Below are positions 34,679 through 45,537 of a stretch of DNA of 64,000 bases, piece by piece. The stretch is from Labia minor. Taxonomy: Eukaryota; Arthropoda; Insecta; Dermaptera; Spongiphoridae. The notes under the pieces are model-generated. The model had not been told where the DNA came from, made no database searches, and saw nothing but the letters and a program-made list of their open reading frames with translations. The stretch covers positions 58,262,528-58,326,527 of the forward strand of contig OY720345.1 in NCBI GenBank assembly GCA_963082975.1, in the 5' to 3' direction. Each line of letters opens with the position of its first letter. The first letter of the stretch is position 1. The translations under genes and the position numbers were made by a program.

Positions 34679-35340
34679 ACACTCATGGACAAAATTAGCG
34701 GAACGACGAAAAAAGTACTTCAAAATTGCTTAATTTATTTATATATTTTTTATCATTTGTTTTTTTTTTTTGGTAATTTATATAATTTTAAACTTATTTG
34801 GACATTAATGAAATAATTAAATAAATTGTAATATTTTAAAATATTCGAAAATTAACAAAAAGTAAATTTTATCTTAAATTTAATGTGTACTTTACACAAA
34901 ATTTAAATCGTTTCAATAATTTGTATTCCGTCCCCGTGCTCTGATAGCACATTTAATTCTTCTAGACATGCTCTCAATTGTGTTATCAATTAATTTTTGA
35001 GATATTCGATCCCATTCTTCAATAAGTGCATTTTTCAATTCCTCTAGGCTCTAGGGAACAGGAGCTGGCGATCTCTTCTTTAATGCTCTTTTAACATACC
35101 CCAGACATGCTCAATAGGATTTAAATCTGGAGAGCGTGCAGGCCAATTCATTGGTGACAAATTCACTTCTGACAAATAGCGACAAACTTTCAGGGCTACG
35201 TGTGGCCGGACGTTGTCATTCATTAATATAAACTTTTCGCCAATGTATGGTGCGAAAGGCATTACATAATGTTCCAGAATGTCCGAAATGTACCTTTCAC
35301 TATTCAATGACCCATTTTCTACGATGTGTAACTCCGTACG
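34679..35340 (-). mobile_element. Tc1-like transposon relic (transposase C-terminus and one end)
   Basis: One terminal repeat, ACTCATGGACAAAATTAGCG, lies at 34681. A minus-strand frame (35080-35307) reads FILMNDNVRPHVALKV then SPMNWPARSPDLNPIEHVWG, the second Asp and the Glu of the Tc1 D,D34E triad. The coding remainder toward the N-terminus is missing. A matching inverse terminus lies far away at 43348-43372. Confidence 0.8.
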
Positions 35341-35354
35341 TACCCCTAAAGAAA

Positions 35355-35373
35355 TGCCTCTTACGAGATAGTA
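35355..35373 (+). mobile_element. HINE family A terminal hairpin fragment
   Basis: CTCTTACGAGATAGTAAAA equals the terminal hairpin end of copy A1 (7973-7991). Only this end is present, abutting the Tc1 relic. Confidence 0.5.
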
Positions 35374-35374
35374 A

Positions 35375-37114
35375 AAATCAATATTTATGTGAATTATTTA
35401 ATTAAAGTAAGCTTAAAAATTGTATTTTAAGAAATTAATTAAGAAACTAAAAGATAAGAGTCGAATTAAATCGAATTTTAATTTTTATGGAAATATTAGA
35501 TGCACAATTAATACGATTAATAATTTATAATAGAGTATACTATTTAAATATTTCAAGTTTAAATTGGGTGGCTTGTATTGCCGGTTGACTAAATGCCAGG
35601 GGCTCCTAGTCGAACGCTCGCACAGTCAGTCAGTCGATTTCGTTGTGTGAGTGCGCATGCCAACTCAAACCAGGCGGGCGGCGATGACGCTCTTTCTCTC
35701 TCTACTATATCAAAAGCGTAAGTGTATTTTCTATTGAAATTATCATAATTCACCAATATAAAGCGATCAATTAACATCACCCCTACCATCATTGTAATAA
35801 AGTCTCAAATCATTTACTGATTTTTTTTAATAATTATTTTAATAGAAAAATATCATATTTGTTTTTTATTTCATATTCATATTAAGAATGATATTTTATT
35901 TATTAATATATATATATAACGTGATATATCTGCACATTACTCAAAATTTAATTAAAAATTATTTACACATTTTATTAGAATTTGAAAATGTATATATCTT
36001 CTTTTCTTCTAATTAATCTATTTTCTATTTCATTTTTCTCATGTCATTTAATATAATAGGATATATTATATATCGTACCCTATATATATATTTCTATTTA
36101 TTATTATTATTCTATTTTTTAATATTTTCTATTCAATATGAGTTGATTTTTTTAATATATATTTGGATATTATATTCATTTAAGTAAATATAATTTTTTT
36201 ATTTTCAATTTGAAGTGACATTTATTCTAGAGACGCCAAAATTGGAGGGCTAATTTATTTTCTTTTTTTCTTTTATCTTGTGTTTAATTTATCTAAAAAA
36301 ATGATAAATTCTGATAAATATTTATTCTTTCAATATCAATTATTTTCTGAGAATTCTACATGATTATCAAAATCAAAAATCAATTGAAATTCAAATAGAA
36401 ATCATTTTAACATTCTCTTTTAATTATAGATAATAGAAAAGGTCAGTTTTTAATACTTTCATTTATTAAACAAGAATTTTATTATGTGTCTTTGAAATAT
36501 ATCTAAATATTATTATTTCATTAAAAGTTATAATAACGAAAAATTAATATGTGATACATTGATTAACAACAGTTTCAAGTATTTTTAATGTGCATTAACA
36601 AAAATACAACTGATTATAAAGGCAGATATTTTATTAGAATGAATGAATTATAAATTTGGAAATAATTTTAAAGCTCGGAAGCTTCTATTAGCTAAACAGC
36701 GTAGACGTTACGTTATATATATTATATATTACTCGTATTCTATATTCTATTGTATATATCTCGAGACAACTCCCAATATATTTACTTGTTTTTCTTATTT
36801 TGATTTCAAGCAAGAGCTATTGAACTAATATATATATTTTCATGTTCACTTTTTTATAAATACACACAAAAAAACATCTGATCAGTTAATTTATAAAATA
36901 TTTCAGTTAAATAGAAGTTCTATGCTAAATTTAAATTTGAATTTAAAAAATAGAAAAATTCGTAATTCTTAAATGTTATACCATTATGTATTGCTAAATA
37001 TACATTTATGTAATATTTTAAGTGTTTTATTTGGAATTTTTCAATTATCACTTGTAAGTATATTTAATTTCTATTTATACACAGACAATTATATATTATT
37101 TTTTTATTTAAATG
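35375..37114. other. AT-rich sequence, nothing recognised
   Basis: A GC-richer patch at 35575-35700 (GGCGGGCGGCGATGACG) lies within a 67-codon minus frame I do not recognise. The rest is very AT-rich. Confidence 0.45.
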
Positions 37115-37325
37115 CTAGCTGCTCAGAGCGCCTTCGGCGCTCTTCACTCCTAGACGAGGGCTCCGCCCCTTGTACCCCCGAGTGGTACATAGTATTTAGT
37201 CGAAAGTAGTAAAAGGTTTTCATCCATTTTGTATCAATCAGTATATTACATAAAACATTCATTTCTTTTTGTGTTCTTATTTAAAATATATTTTAATTTA
37301 ATCAGTAAATTAATTATATATATTA
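37115..37325 (-). mobile_element. Helitron 3' terminal unit, copy H1
   Basis: On the minus strand the unit contains a GGGGC-TCC-GCCCC-like hairpin with one mismatch, then GAGCGCC-GAA-GGCGCTC (37126-37142), seven bases, and CTAG (37115-37118). A GC hairpin a few bases before CTRR is the hallmark of a Helitron 3' terminus. The flanking base here is C rather than the expected T. It is followed head-to-tail by a second, very similar unit. Confidence 0.65.
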
Positions 37326-37507
37326 CTAGCTGCCCCGAGCGCCTTCGGCGCTCTCCGCACCTAGACGGGGGCTCCGCCCCCTGTACCCCCCCCGAGTAAA
37401 AGGTTTTCATCCATTTTGTTTCAATCAGTATATTACATAAAACATTCATTTCTTTTTGTGTTCTTATTTAAAATACATTTTAATTTAATCACTAAATTAA
37501 TTATATA
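37326..37507 (-). mobile_element. Helitron 3' terminal unit, copy H2
   Basis: It has the same organisation as H1: hairpin GAGCGCC-GAA-GGCGCTC (37337-37353), then CTAG (37326-37329) with T as the next base on the minus strand, as Helitrons require. A second perfect hairpin GGGGGC-GGA-GCCCCC lies just inside. The AT-rich part (GTAAAAGGTTTTCATCCATT and on) is repeated in H1, giving a tandem of about 200-bp units. Confidence 0.7.
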
Positions 37508-37526
37508 TATTATTATTGTATATGTT

Positions 37527-37990
37527 ATATCTATCTATCTATGTGACTCTAAGGAACTCGAAAGTTCTAGGCCGCAGCAACCACATTTCTCCAAGTGTCC
37601 CTATCCTGAGCCCTTGTCCCATCTCTCTTACGTCCCTTCCTACACGTCCTTGGTCTTCCAAGCGGACGTTTTCCAATCCAAAATCTTTTTCCTCTCCCAT
37701 TCTAGCCGCGTCCCCTGCCTATCGCATCTTTTTCGCTTTTATAACCCTAACTATTTCTGAAGATGCATAGAGGTCATGCAATTCCTCGATGTGCAGTCTC
37801 CGCCATTCCCCGGTGACCTCATCTTTCTTTGGCCAATAAATGCTGGAAAGAATACTCTGGATCTACTCTCATCTCCCAGGGTCATAGACCTTGCGTCCCA
37901 CCCATATTATACAACAGGCAAAATAATTGGTTTATATATTTTAATTTTGATTCCTTTTGATAATAATTTTGATGAGATAAGCCTCTTTAC
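37527..37990 (-). mobile_element. LINE 3' fragment (I-like) with (GATA)n tail
   Basis: On the minus strand TGEWRRLHIEELHDLYASSE, AKKMRYAGDAARMGEE and EMWLLRPRTFEF are readable across frame changes, a typical LINE ORF2 C-terminus. It ends in a short GATA repeat at 37527. Related fragments lie at 43715-44122 and 61557-61745. The copy is 5'-truncated. Confidence 0.65.
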
Positions 37991-38254
37991 TGCATGATAG
38001 CAGGCGTTTCCCGATTACAACTTCGATTTAAATATATATATTCTTCTCAAATATTATTATCCTTCGTGATTACATTCAATTTTTCTACATATTCAAATTC
38101 TACATTTTGTATATAGATTTTGTTACTAAATATTTTTTCTTATCACCATTAATTTCAATCTGAATTAGAAGAAAATTATAAATTACCTCCTCTTCCAGCC
38201 CATTTACCTATCCAGGCATCTTAATTTCTTAACACTCCGTTTTTTTAAATTTAA
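37991..38254. other. AT-rich sequence, nothing recognised
   Basis: No signature seen. Confidence 0.5.
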
Positions 38255-39035
38255 AATAAAAGGAGATAAATAGTTTTAAATTATATTCGAATGGTCTATT
38301 ATATTCTATATATCAGTATTTTTTTCTGAATTTAATACCAACTTGATTTTCAAAATGTTCCATTCGTTATCTATATGATTGATTACATGTGTTAAAATTT
38401 AAAAAAATTCAAATATTCTAATTTTTAAATTTAAATACAATTGAATATTATTTTTTATTAATATATCAAAAAAGAGAATTTATTAAAAATTAAAAATAAA
38501 AAAAGAAGCCTATTAATAAAAAAATATAATAGAATACAATAATTTTGATTTAAAACAAATTTTAATTTAAAAAAAAAATACTCAATATATAAAAGACATA
38601 AATTTAAAACATCTCGTAATATCATTTGTCTAAAAAACATATTTTAATTAACCAAAAAATCATTTTTGCACTTAAAATATATTTGTAATTAATAATTGAA
38701 ACAAAAACAAAAATAATAAAATTTTGTCATTTTAATTGAAGTTTTGAAAATATTTTTGTATTGATAAAAGTTTAAAAATAATATATTCAGTTTTTTTAAG
38801 CTTTCACTTTCAAATAGAAAAGAAGAAATATTCAATTATATAGAAAGAATAAATAAAAATTAAGTTAAATATGATCTAAATATTTTATTAAATAAATTTA
38901 AATGAGAACTTTTAGAATAAATTATTTAATTTAATTGATATTTAAATATTAGAATTTAAAATAAAAAGTGAAATATTATAATAATTTTTAAATTCTTAGC
39001 AATATGCAGACAAAAACCTTTTTTTTATATATAGA
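38255..39035. repeat. long dispersed repeat, copy 2 (empty sites)
   Basis: Matches the backbone of 6460-8850 but lacks all three insertions found there. It ends with TTAGCAATATGCAGACAAAA, the same terminal phrase found at 8818-8842 and 61133-61160. The 60-codon frame at 38458-38640 is low-complexity. Confidence 0.75.
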
Positions 39036-39371
39036 TAGTCGAGCTGGGGATGGCAATATGGGTTTTTCCAAAAAGAGAAAGTTACCCCACCCCCCGAGGC
39101 CCTAGTAGGGATTAATTTAATTATTTATTATATTTCAAAGGAATATTTTAATATCATTTTAAATGAATGAATGAAAATTCAAATTTTATATAGTTTTTTA
39201 TATATGTTTATTTATGCAGAAAAAATTAATTGACATAATTATTAATTTAATAAAATAAAATTTAATATTATAATTTAATAAAATAAAATTTAATAATAAA
39301 ATTTAATTTAATAAAATATTAAAATAATAAAAATTAATAAATGGACACATGGACAAATTATGTACCCAAAA
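39036..39371. other. AT-rich sequence, nothing recognised
   Basis: Low-complexity AATTTAATAAAAT runs dominate. No gene seen. Confidence 0.5.
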
Positions 39372-39712
39372 TGTTCGATGACAACAGGACACAACAAGAA
39401 ATGAGGCAACAACAACGGGACGACAACCTTCACATTCTACCATCTGAAGTATGCTATACGAATAGCAAAATCAGGTAAAGCCTGTGGTCCAGACCAGATA
39501 CCCGTAGAACTATGGAAACAACTGGACTATAACAACATCCAGAAAATAACCAATTGGTTCAATCAAATTTATGATACCGGTGAAATTCCATCCGATTGGC
39601 TGCAATCAATCTTCGTAACCATACCAAAAAAAGCAACCAACCGAAGATGTGAAGACTATAGATTGATCAGTCTGATGAGCCATATGTTATTTATATCTAT
39701 ATTAAATTATTT
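39372..39712 (+). mobile_element. LINE reverse-transcriptase fragment
   Basis: The plus strand encodes NLHILPSEV, then after a frame change AIRIAKSGKACGPDQIPVEL, EIPSDWLQSIFVTIPKK and EDYRLISLMSH, the N-terminal fingers of a CR1/RTE-like reverse transcriptase (motif GKxxGPDxIPxEL). Catalytic motifs are not reached, because the sequence is cut before the duplicated block at 39731. Confidence 0.75.
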
Positions 39713-39730
39713 TCTATAGATTGATAAACA

Positions 39731-40003
39731 CAGTGAGTTTTAAAGAAATTTTAAAACTAAGATAAACTAAGATTTTTTTAAATAAATTAAATTTCAAGAA
39801 AACAAGAAAATTAAAACAGATTTTGTTTTTTATTGGCTAAAATTAAAAATTATATAACTGTAAACCTGCACAGTCATTATTATAAGACGTATTTTTTGAT
39901 TTTCTTAATAAATACAATCATTTTAATTGTCTATTAAATTAAATCTAGAATATTCTTTAAATAAAAAGTTCTATTTTAACAAGCAAATCATTTCTTTTTA
40001 AAA
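39731..40003. repeat. 273-bp block, second copy of 23704-23975
   Basis: It starts CAGTGAGTTTTAAAG and ends TTTCTTTTTAAAA like the first copy, with few differences. The left hairpin arm present at 23655 is absent here. It sits between the plus-strand RT fragment and the minus-strand LINE endonuclease. Confidence 0.8.
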
Positions 40004-40699
40004 AGATTGCACATTTGTTGTTGTTGCGTCGATTGATCTTATTTCGGTGTTTAGGTGAAGCTGCACTTGTTGTTTGTTGGTGTTGTTCTTCAGCTTCTCC
40101 ATATCGATTCGTCGTGAGCTCATTCTTTTTAGTGATCGTAGTTTGAGACGCAATGTTGCTGTCACAGGGTTGTGATCGGATGAAACGTCTGCCCCAGGAT
40201 ATGTTTTTGCATTGAATATACTTGACTTATATCAGGTGTTGATTAGTATATAATCGATTTGGTTCCTAACGATGTTGGTGCCTGTGTCTTGTGGTGAGGT
40301 CTAGGTGGTAATTTGACCAGGTATTGGCTATGGTGAATTTCTCTTCCTGGATGAACTGAATGAGTCTTTCTCCTCGTTCATTCCTCGTCCCCAAACCATG
40401 TTCGCCTATTATGTTGTCTAATTTTCCCTCACCCACTTTGGCATTGAAGTCGCCGAGGATAATGGTGATGTCTTGGTTCCTCAGCGTTTTTAAGACGCTT
40501 TTAACCGTCCGTAAAATGATTCGATTTTTTCATCGTCTTTGTCGGTTGTTGGGGCATATACCTGTAGCACATTCAGGTTGATCTTGTTGCCTGCCAGTTG
40601 TAATAGTGCTATTCATTCAGACACCGGTGTGAAGTTGATAATCTTATTGTCCAATGTTTTATGCACGACAAGTGCAGTGCTGTATGTTTGTTTAACATT

Positions 40700-40713
40700 A
40701 TCCTCTCCCCCAG
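40700..40713. repeat. target-site duplication of the inner LINE
   Basis: ATCCTCTCCCCCAG at 40700-40713 is repeated exactly at 41987-42000. It encodes part of SGGED in the interrupted endonuclease. Confidence 0.85.
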
Positions 40714-41986
40714 GCCCTTTTGGGCATAGGCCTCTCCCAAAGTCTTCCATTCGTTTCGCGTTCTCGCCACCCTCGACCCGTTGTTTCCAGTCATCTCTAT
40801 CAGATCATCCTTCCATCTTTTATAAGGTCTTCCTCGGTTTCTCTTGTTTTCCATAGGACACCACTCCGTCATTCATTTGGTCCATTTGTTGTTTTCCATT
40901 CTTGCAATATGGCCATCTCCATTTCATCCTTATATATATATTAATATTTTCCACTTTTAATTTTTTATATATTTGGTCCATATTCAATTTGTCTCTTTTT
41001 CTTTTACCTAAAATGCTTCTAATCATCGACCTTTGGGTAAACTCGAGTTTATTCATATTAGTTTTAGTCATAGACCATGTTTGCGACCCGTAAGTCAGTA
41101 CTGGCACAACACATTTTTTATAAACTTTTATTTTTGTTTCTTGATTTATTTCTTTATTTTTAATAATAAATTTTAGTGACCAATATTTTTTCCATGCCAT
41201 AAGTTGACCTAGGTATACATTTTCAGTCTTACATATGATTGGTGGTTCTTCTTCATTAAACTTCACTTCTTCTTGATCTTCATTGTTTAGAATTACAGAT
41301 TTTTTTGAATTTATTTTTTTTCTTTGATGTCGCTATCAAAACAACATCATCTGCGAATCTTAAATTATTCAAATAATTTCCATTTATATTTAATCCTTCC
41401 TTTTCCCAATTTAACCTTCTAAATACTTCTTCTAATACACAATTGAAAATCATTGAGGAAAGGGGATCTCCTTGTTTAGCTCCTTTTTCTATCGGGAAGA
41501 ATAATTCTGGTTTATCTAGGACAACTCTAGTTTAAAAAATTACTATAGATTTTTTTAATTAAATTAATATATTGTGTATGTATTCCTTGTGCCATCATTG
41601 ATTCGTATATTGATTCATGATTTAAACTATCGAATGCTTTTTCATAATCTATAAAAGCTAAGTATAATCTAATTTGAAATTCCTTAGCCTTTTCAATAAT
41701 TAGATTAATGGAATGCAGATGATCATATGTGGAATAGCCATTTCTGAATCCCGCTTGTTCTGAAGGTTGGTTAAATAACAATATTTTTTCCAATCTATTA
41801 TAAAGTAGTTTCATAAAGATTTTACTTATATTTGATGATAATGTTATTGGTCTATAATTATTCATATCAGGGCCTGGTTCTAAAAATGCTATTATTGTAT
41901 TATATTATTATGTATTATTGTATTATATTATTGTTATGTATTCTAAGAACCAATAAGGGCAATAAATAAATAAATAAATAAATAAA
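40714..41986. mobile_element. inner LINE with inverted 5' part (twin-priming structure)
   Basis: The insertion lies between 14-bp duplications. From about 41890 down to 40714 it encodes, on the minus strand, RT pieces (MNNYRPITLSSNISK, FIDYEKAFDSLN, GDPLSSMIFN, LRFADDVVLIA at about 41335-41370) and the C-terminus (VYLGQLMAWKKYWSLKF, RGRPYKRWKDDLIE, EAYAQKG). From about 41890 to 41986 the plus strand carries a 3' end with an (AATA)n tail. A 3' end on one strand with the upstream part inverted inside one duplication is the structure left by twin priming. Frame changes occur near 41526 and 41270. Confidence 0.75.
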
Positions 41987-42223
41987 ATCCTCTCCCCCAG
42001 AACAAAAAACAAGCTGGTCGTTTGATTTAAACTTTTTTGTTCCAGGCCTCTTGGTTTCGCTGATTCCGAGTATTTTGATATTTAAACGGCTCATTTCCTG
42101 GATTACGTTTGTTAGTTTTCCTGACTGTAGCAGGCTCCTGACGTTCCATGTTGCAATTTTGAGAGATTTCTTTGAAGCAAGCTCGGAGATTCTTAGCACC
42201 CCCTTAGTCTAAGAACAATAAAA

Positions 42224-42336
42224 AACAATACCTCCCTTACTATCGTCGGTCGGTAAAAATTTGAGTGTACTTTTCCTAACGTGGCCAAAGCACTGAGCCT
42301 TTTTTACCGACCGACGATAGTAAGGGAGGTATTGTT
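42224..42336. repeat. 36-bp perfect inverted repeat of the HINE family B left end
   Basis: 42224-42259 is the exact inverse of 42301-42336 (TTTTTACCGACCGACGATAG and on), separated by 41 bases. Two family-B left ends thus face each other. Confidence 0.9.
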
Positions 42337-43045
42337 TTCACACCAAATTTCACATGTGGAGATTTTTACATATCTCCACGAATCATGCATTTTCTTAACA
42401 GAAAAAAGTATTTTTAGCATGATGTCTGTCCGTCCGTCCGTCTGTCCGTCCGTCTGTCCGTCCGTCCGTCCGTATAGATGTGTACAGCCTGAATGGCTCA
42501 ACGGATTTTGTTGAAATTTGGTATATTTACTTAATACATCAGTACGATGAATTGATCAACTTTTGGTGCAAATCCGGAAATCGGAAGTGCTAGTATTGCC
42601 GATCGAAGAGAGGAAGTGAAGGGTTATTTTCATATCAAATTTCACGTGAGGACATATCTCCACGTGTTATGCACTTTGTATTGGTTTTATCCTCGAGAAA
42701 AATCATCTTCATTAGTTTTTTCTTAATTTAAAATTATATGACGTCACTCAGCACTTCATGACGTCACAGCCAGCCCTTATATATTATAAATAAAATAAAA
42801 TTAAAAATATTTATATTATATCCATATCTGTTTTTTTTTACATTTAAAATATCAGTTAACCGGAAGTAGCACTTTATTCTATATATATATATATATATAT
42901 AAATGTTACCAAATATCAAATTTGACACCAATAAACTAATACGAACTGGCTCCTTATCAATACCAAGTTTACACATTCTAAATATTAATTCACAACTCTT
43001 TATATCTATTTATATGCGGGTAAGTCTAGGGGAGGACACTCCCGC
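42301..43045 (+). mobile_element. HINE-like composite, copy C3 (left part missing)
   Basis: It begins with the family-B left end (ACCGACCGACG, 42306-42316) and a long (GTCY)n tract (42425-42473), then continues into the family-C right part with GCGGGTAAGT (43016-43025) and the hairpin GGGAG-GACA-CTCCC (43030-43043). The family-C left part seen in C1 and C2 is missing. Confidence 0.7.
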
Positions 43046-43714
43046 TTATTTAATTTTGCATAAATTTTATGTTTTAAAGAATTATATAGATATTCAGAAT
43101 TCATAATTAATAATACTTATGTTTCTTGATTTAATTCCTTTTATGTTTTAGTTTATTGCATTGGTCTAATTATAATAAATTTACAATTTCTAGTTGGGAC
43201 ACTTTTGTATACTCATCTCGCTCCTGCTAACCATTCTGTGTAATTTCTTATGAAAAGGGGCGCAAAATTTTAGGAGCCCACGGGCGCCGAAAATCTTAGG
43301 ACCGCCCTGACCACATGCGTAGAGGCGGCATTGGCTTTTATTGTTCTTGTTCCTCTAATTTTGTCCATGAGTATATATGAATTCATTATAAATATTCCAA
43401 TAAACATTTTTAAAAAAAATTAAAATTAAAATTAATTAAATCTTAATAAAATAACAATAATAATAAAAGGATAATATATCAATATATTTATGAATTTGAA
43501 ATAAAAATGTTTTAGATCTTTATTTGAAATGATCCAAATTTCACTTTGGTAATATTTATTGATTTTGCTTTTAGAATGGTTCTACAAAGACCAAGGCTAA
43601 TACTTAAAAATTATTTTTTTATATTCAGGAAACAAATGAAATAACAATTTCTCTTAGATTATATATATATGCATCATTTTCAATAAACTCTGATGAAACT
43701 AGGATGAATTTTTA
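43046..43714. other. AT-rich sequence with two short transposon ends
   Basis: Near 43255-43309 the minus strand reads CAGGGCGGTCCTAAGATTTT, which resembles a DNA-transposon terminus (hAT-like, weak). A Tc1-type end is listed separately. Otherwise nothing is seen. Confidence 0.35.
43348..43372 (-). mobile_element. isolated Tc1-type terminal repeat
   Basis: GTTCCTCTAATTTTGTCCAT and following bases are the inverse of the Tc1 end at 34679-34705. No transposase lies beside it, so it is a lone end or part of a very short derivative. Confidence 0.55.
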
Positions 43715-44122
43715 GTATCTGTTATATTATATGAGTGTGAGGCATGGTCTATGATCTTAGGAGAAAAGAATAGATATAGAGTATTTGAAAATAGGATTCT
43801 TCGCGGCATTTATAGACTAAAGAAAGAAGAGGTCACTGGGAAATGGCGGGGATTGTATAACCACTATGCATCTACAGAAATAGAGTAAGAAAATCTAGAA
43901 GGTCGTGATGGAAAGGACACGTAGCAAGGATGGGTGAGGACAGACTAGTGAAATGCCTATTTGTGGGGAATCAACCGATTGAAAGACCAAGAACGCGTAG
44001 GGCAGATAATATATGAAAGAACCTAAGAGAAATGAATGAAAATAAGAGTTGGATAGGGATGTTTGGGGCAATGTGGTTGCTGCGACCAAGAACTTTCGAG
44101 CCACAGAGATAGATAGATAGAT
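43715..44122 (+). mobile_element. LINE 3' fragment (I-like) with (GATA)n tail
   Basis: The plus strand reads LYECEAWSMILGEKNRYRVF, ENRILRGIYRLKKEE and, after frame changes, MWLLRPRTFEP, then a (GATA)n tail at about 44107-44122. It matches the fragment at 37527-37990. It is 5'-truncated and has several frame changes. Confidence 0.7.
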
Positions 44123-44124
44123 AT

Positions 44125-44932
44125 AATTTTTTATATTGATAGGACTAATCGTTTAGCAATTATCACAACATATTCATGAGACTTCACAAATTGACCATAT
44201 CAATCTTTTTTCTATGGGAATCTTATACTATTCTGACAAGAAAAATTTATTAATGACTCTTTATGACGTCAATAACTGATCTCTACAGTTTAGAAGGCTT
44301 CTCACGTAACGCTCATCTGTCTACCCACCATTCTCTATGAAATAATTCCTTGATTTAATAATAATAATAATAATAATAATAATTTGAATTCACTGAACCG
44401 GACACAAATCTCCGGTCTTGCAACCAATCGGATGTTGTTTACTACTCATGTCCTGGTCAATAGCGCTAAGATAGAGATAACAAATAACCAAATACATGAC
44501 CAGTCTCCATTTACTGAATAATCTTCATAGGTGAATTGTTATTGAAATAATAAGCATAGATAACACATCATTTTATTCAAAGCCACATTACTTAAGTGAT
44601 ATTCTTCATTTTTTTTATCTTACCGCTAGAGAAATAAAATATTACTAAAAGAAAAAAGAAGATTTGAGTTTAGGCAAATTTATAGCACCTTGGGCTGTGT
44701 TATGTTTCTTCAAGGGAGCCAGATTGCCTCGGTTGCCTTTTTCGCTTCTGCTCGCTTGGGCCATTCATTTTAACCTAATGCCCCATTCATTTTTCCACTT
44801 GGAGACTATCTCTGCACCAAATAATGGTTTCCCACTTCCCTTGAAAAAAATATGCAACCCTATGAAATTAAATTAATTAAAAAAAAATTTCTAAATTAAT
44901 ATTAAATTGTTAAAGCTTTGGTGGGTGTTTTA
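44125..44932. other. AT-rich sequence, nothing certain
   Basis: An (AAT)n tract lies at about 44359-44383. A GC-richer patch at 44664-44876 contains frames on both strands but no recognisable domain. Confidence 0.4.
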
Positions 44933-44933
44933 A

Positions 44934-45116
44934 TTTATAAGGGAATTTTGTAAATAAAACCACATATTGATACACAACGTTTTGTTGCTACTTCTGCAAT
45001 CGTTATCAAGCGACTGCAGAAGTAACAATCGAAACATTGTGTATTTTTTGTGTTTTTTGAATAAATTTACTATAATATTTCAATATGTGGTTTTATTTAC
45101 AAAGTTCCCTTATAAA
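44934..45116. mobile_element. foldback MITE, family E, copy 1
   Basis: Left arm TATAAGGGAATTTTGTAAAT and the inverse right arm ending near 45116 pair over about 36 bases. The interior (CTACTTCTGCAATCG and CGACTGCAGAAGTA) is also self-complementary, so nearly the whole 183 bp folds on itself. There is no coding capacity. Confidence 0.8.
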
Positions 45117-45117
45117 T

Positions 45118-45537
45118 ACTAAAATAAATTTATAAAATAATTGTTGTTATTTACCTAATTTTTAGATATAATTAATTTTTTTAATAAATATGGTGCAATT
45201 TTTAAAATAGAAGATTCAAGGGGGTTAGAAACAAGAAAAGTTCAAAAATCAATAAATTATAATATATTATACATTAAATAAAAATTCTCAAAGAGTGTAT
45301 TCATTTTGTATTTTATTTTATATAAATAAACGTGTTACATAGGTCCTGTGTATGAGTGTCACCTTGCATCAGAAACGTCAACAGAAAGCTGGTATAAAAA
45401 TGTACATCTATTATTTCAATCGCTTGTGCCACTCATAACTTGAATCTTTTATTTTTAAATTTTTTTATTTTGTTTCAAAGTTGTCATACAAAAAACATAA
45501 TACATACAATCAACAATAACACTTCAATATCAATTGA
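45118..45537. other. AT-rich sequence, nothing recognised
   Basis: No signature seen. Confidence 0.5.

Larger units (their letters stand above)
40004..42215 (-). mobile_element. outer LINE fragment: apurinic-type endonuclease, interrupted
   Basis: On the minus strand the endonuclease begins near 42170 (KIATWNVRSLLQSGKL, ILGISETKRPGTKKF, VFCSGGED). It resumes without loss at 40699 (NVKQTYSTALVVHKTL, NLNVLQVYAPTTDKDDEKIE) and decays toward 40010. SETKRPG and YAPTTDKDD are endonuclease signatures of CR1/RTE-like LINEs. The 40714-41986 insertion splits it at a 14-bp duplication. No RT follows in this orientation. Confidence 0.8.

Noticed and set aside
40360-41093. Plus-strand open frames of 60-105 codons
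   Set aside because: Shadows of the minus-strand LINE endonuclease and reverse-transcriptase pieces.
43255-43309. A defined hAT element ending at CAGGGCGGTCC
   Set aside because: Only one end-like sequence is visible, with no partner terminus or target duplication, so it is mentioned only as part of an intergenic stretch.
44664-44876. 70-codon plus-strand frame as a gene
   Set aside because: No recognisable family, no start context, and frames on both strands are broken nearby.
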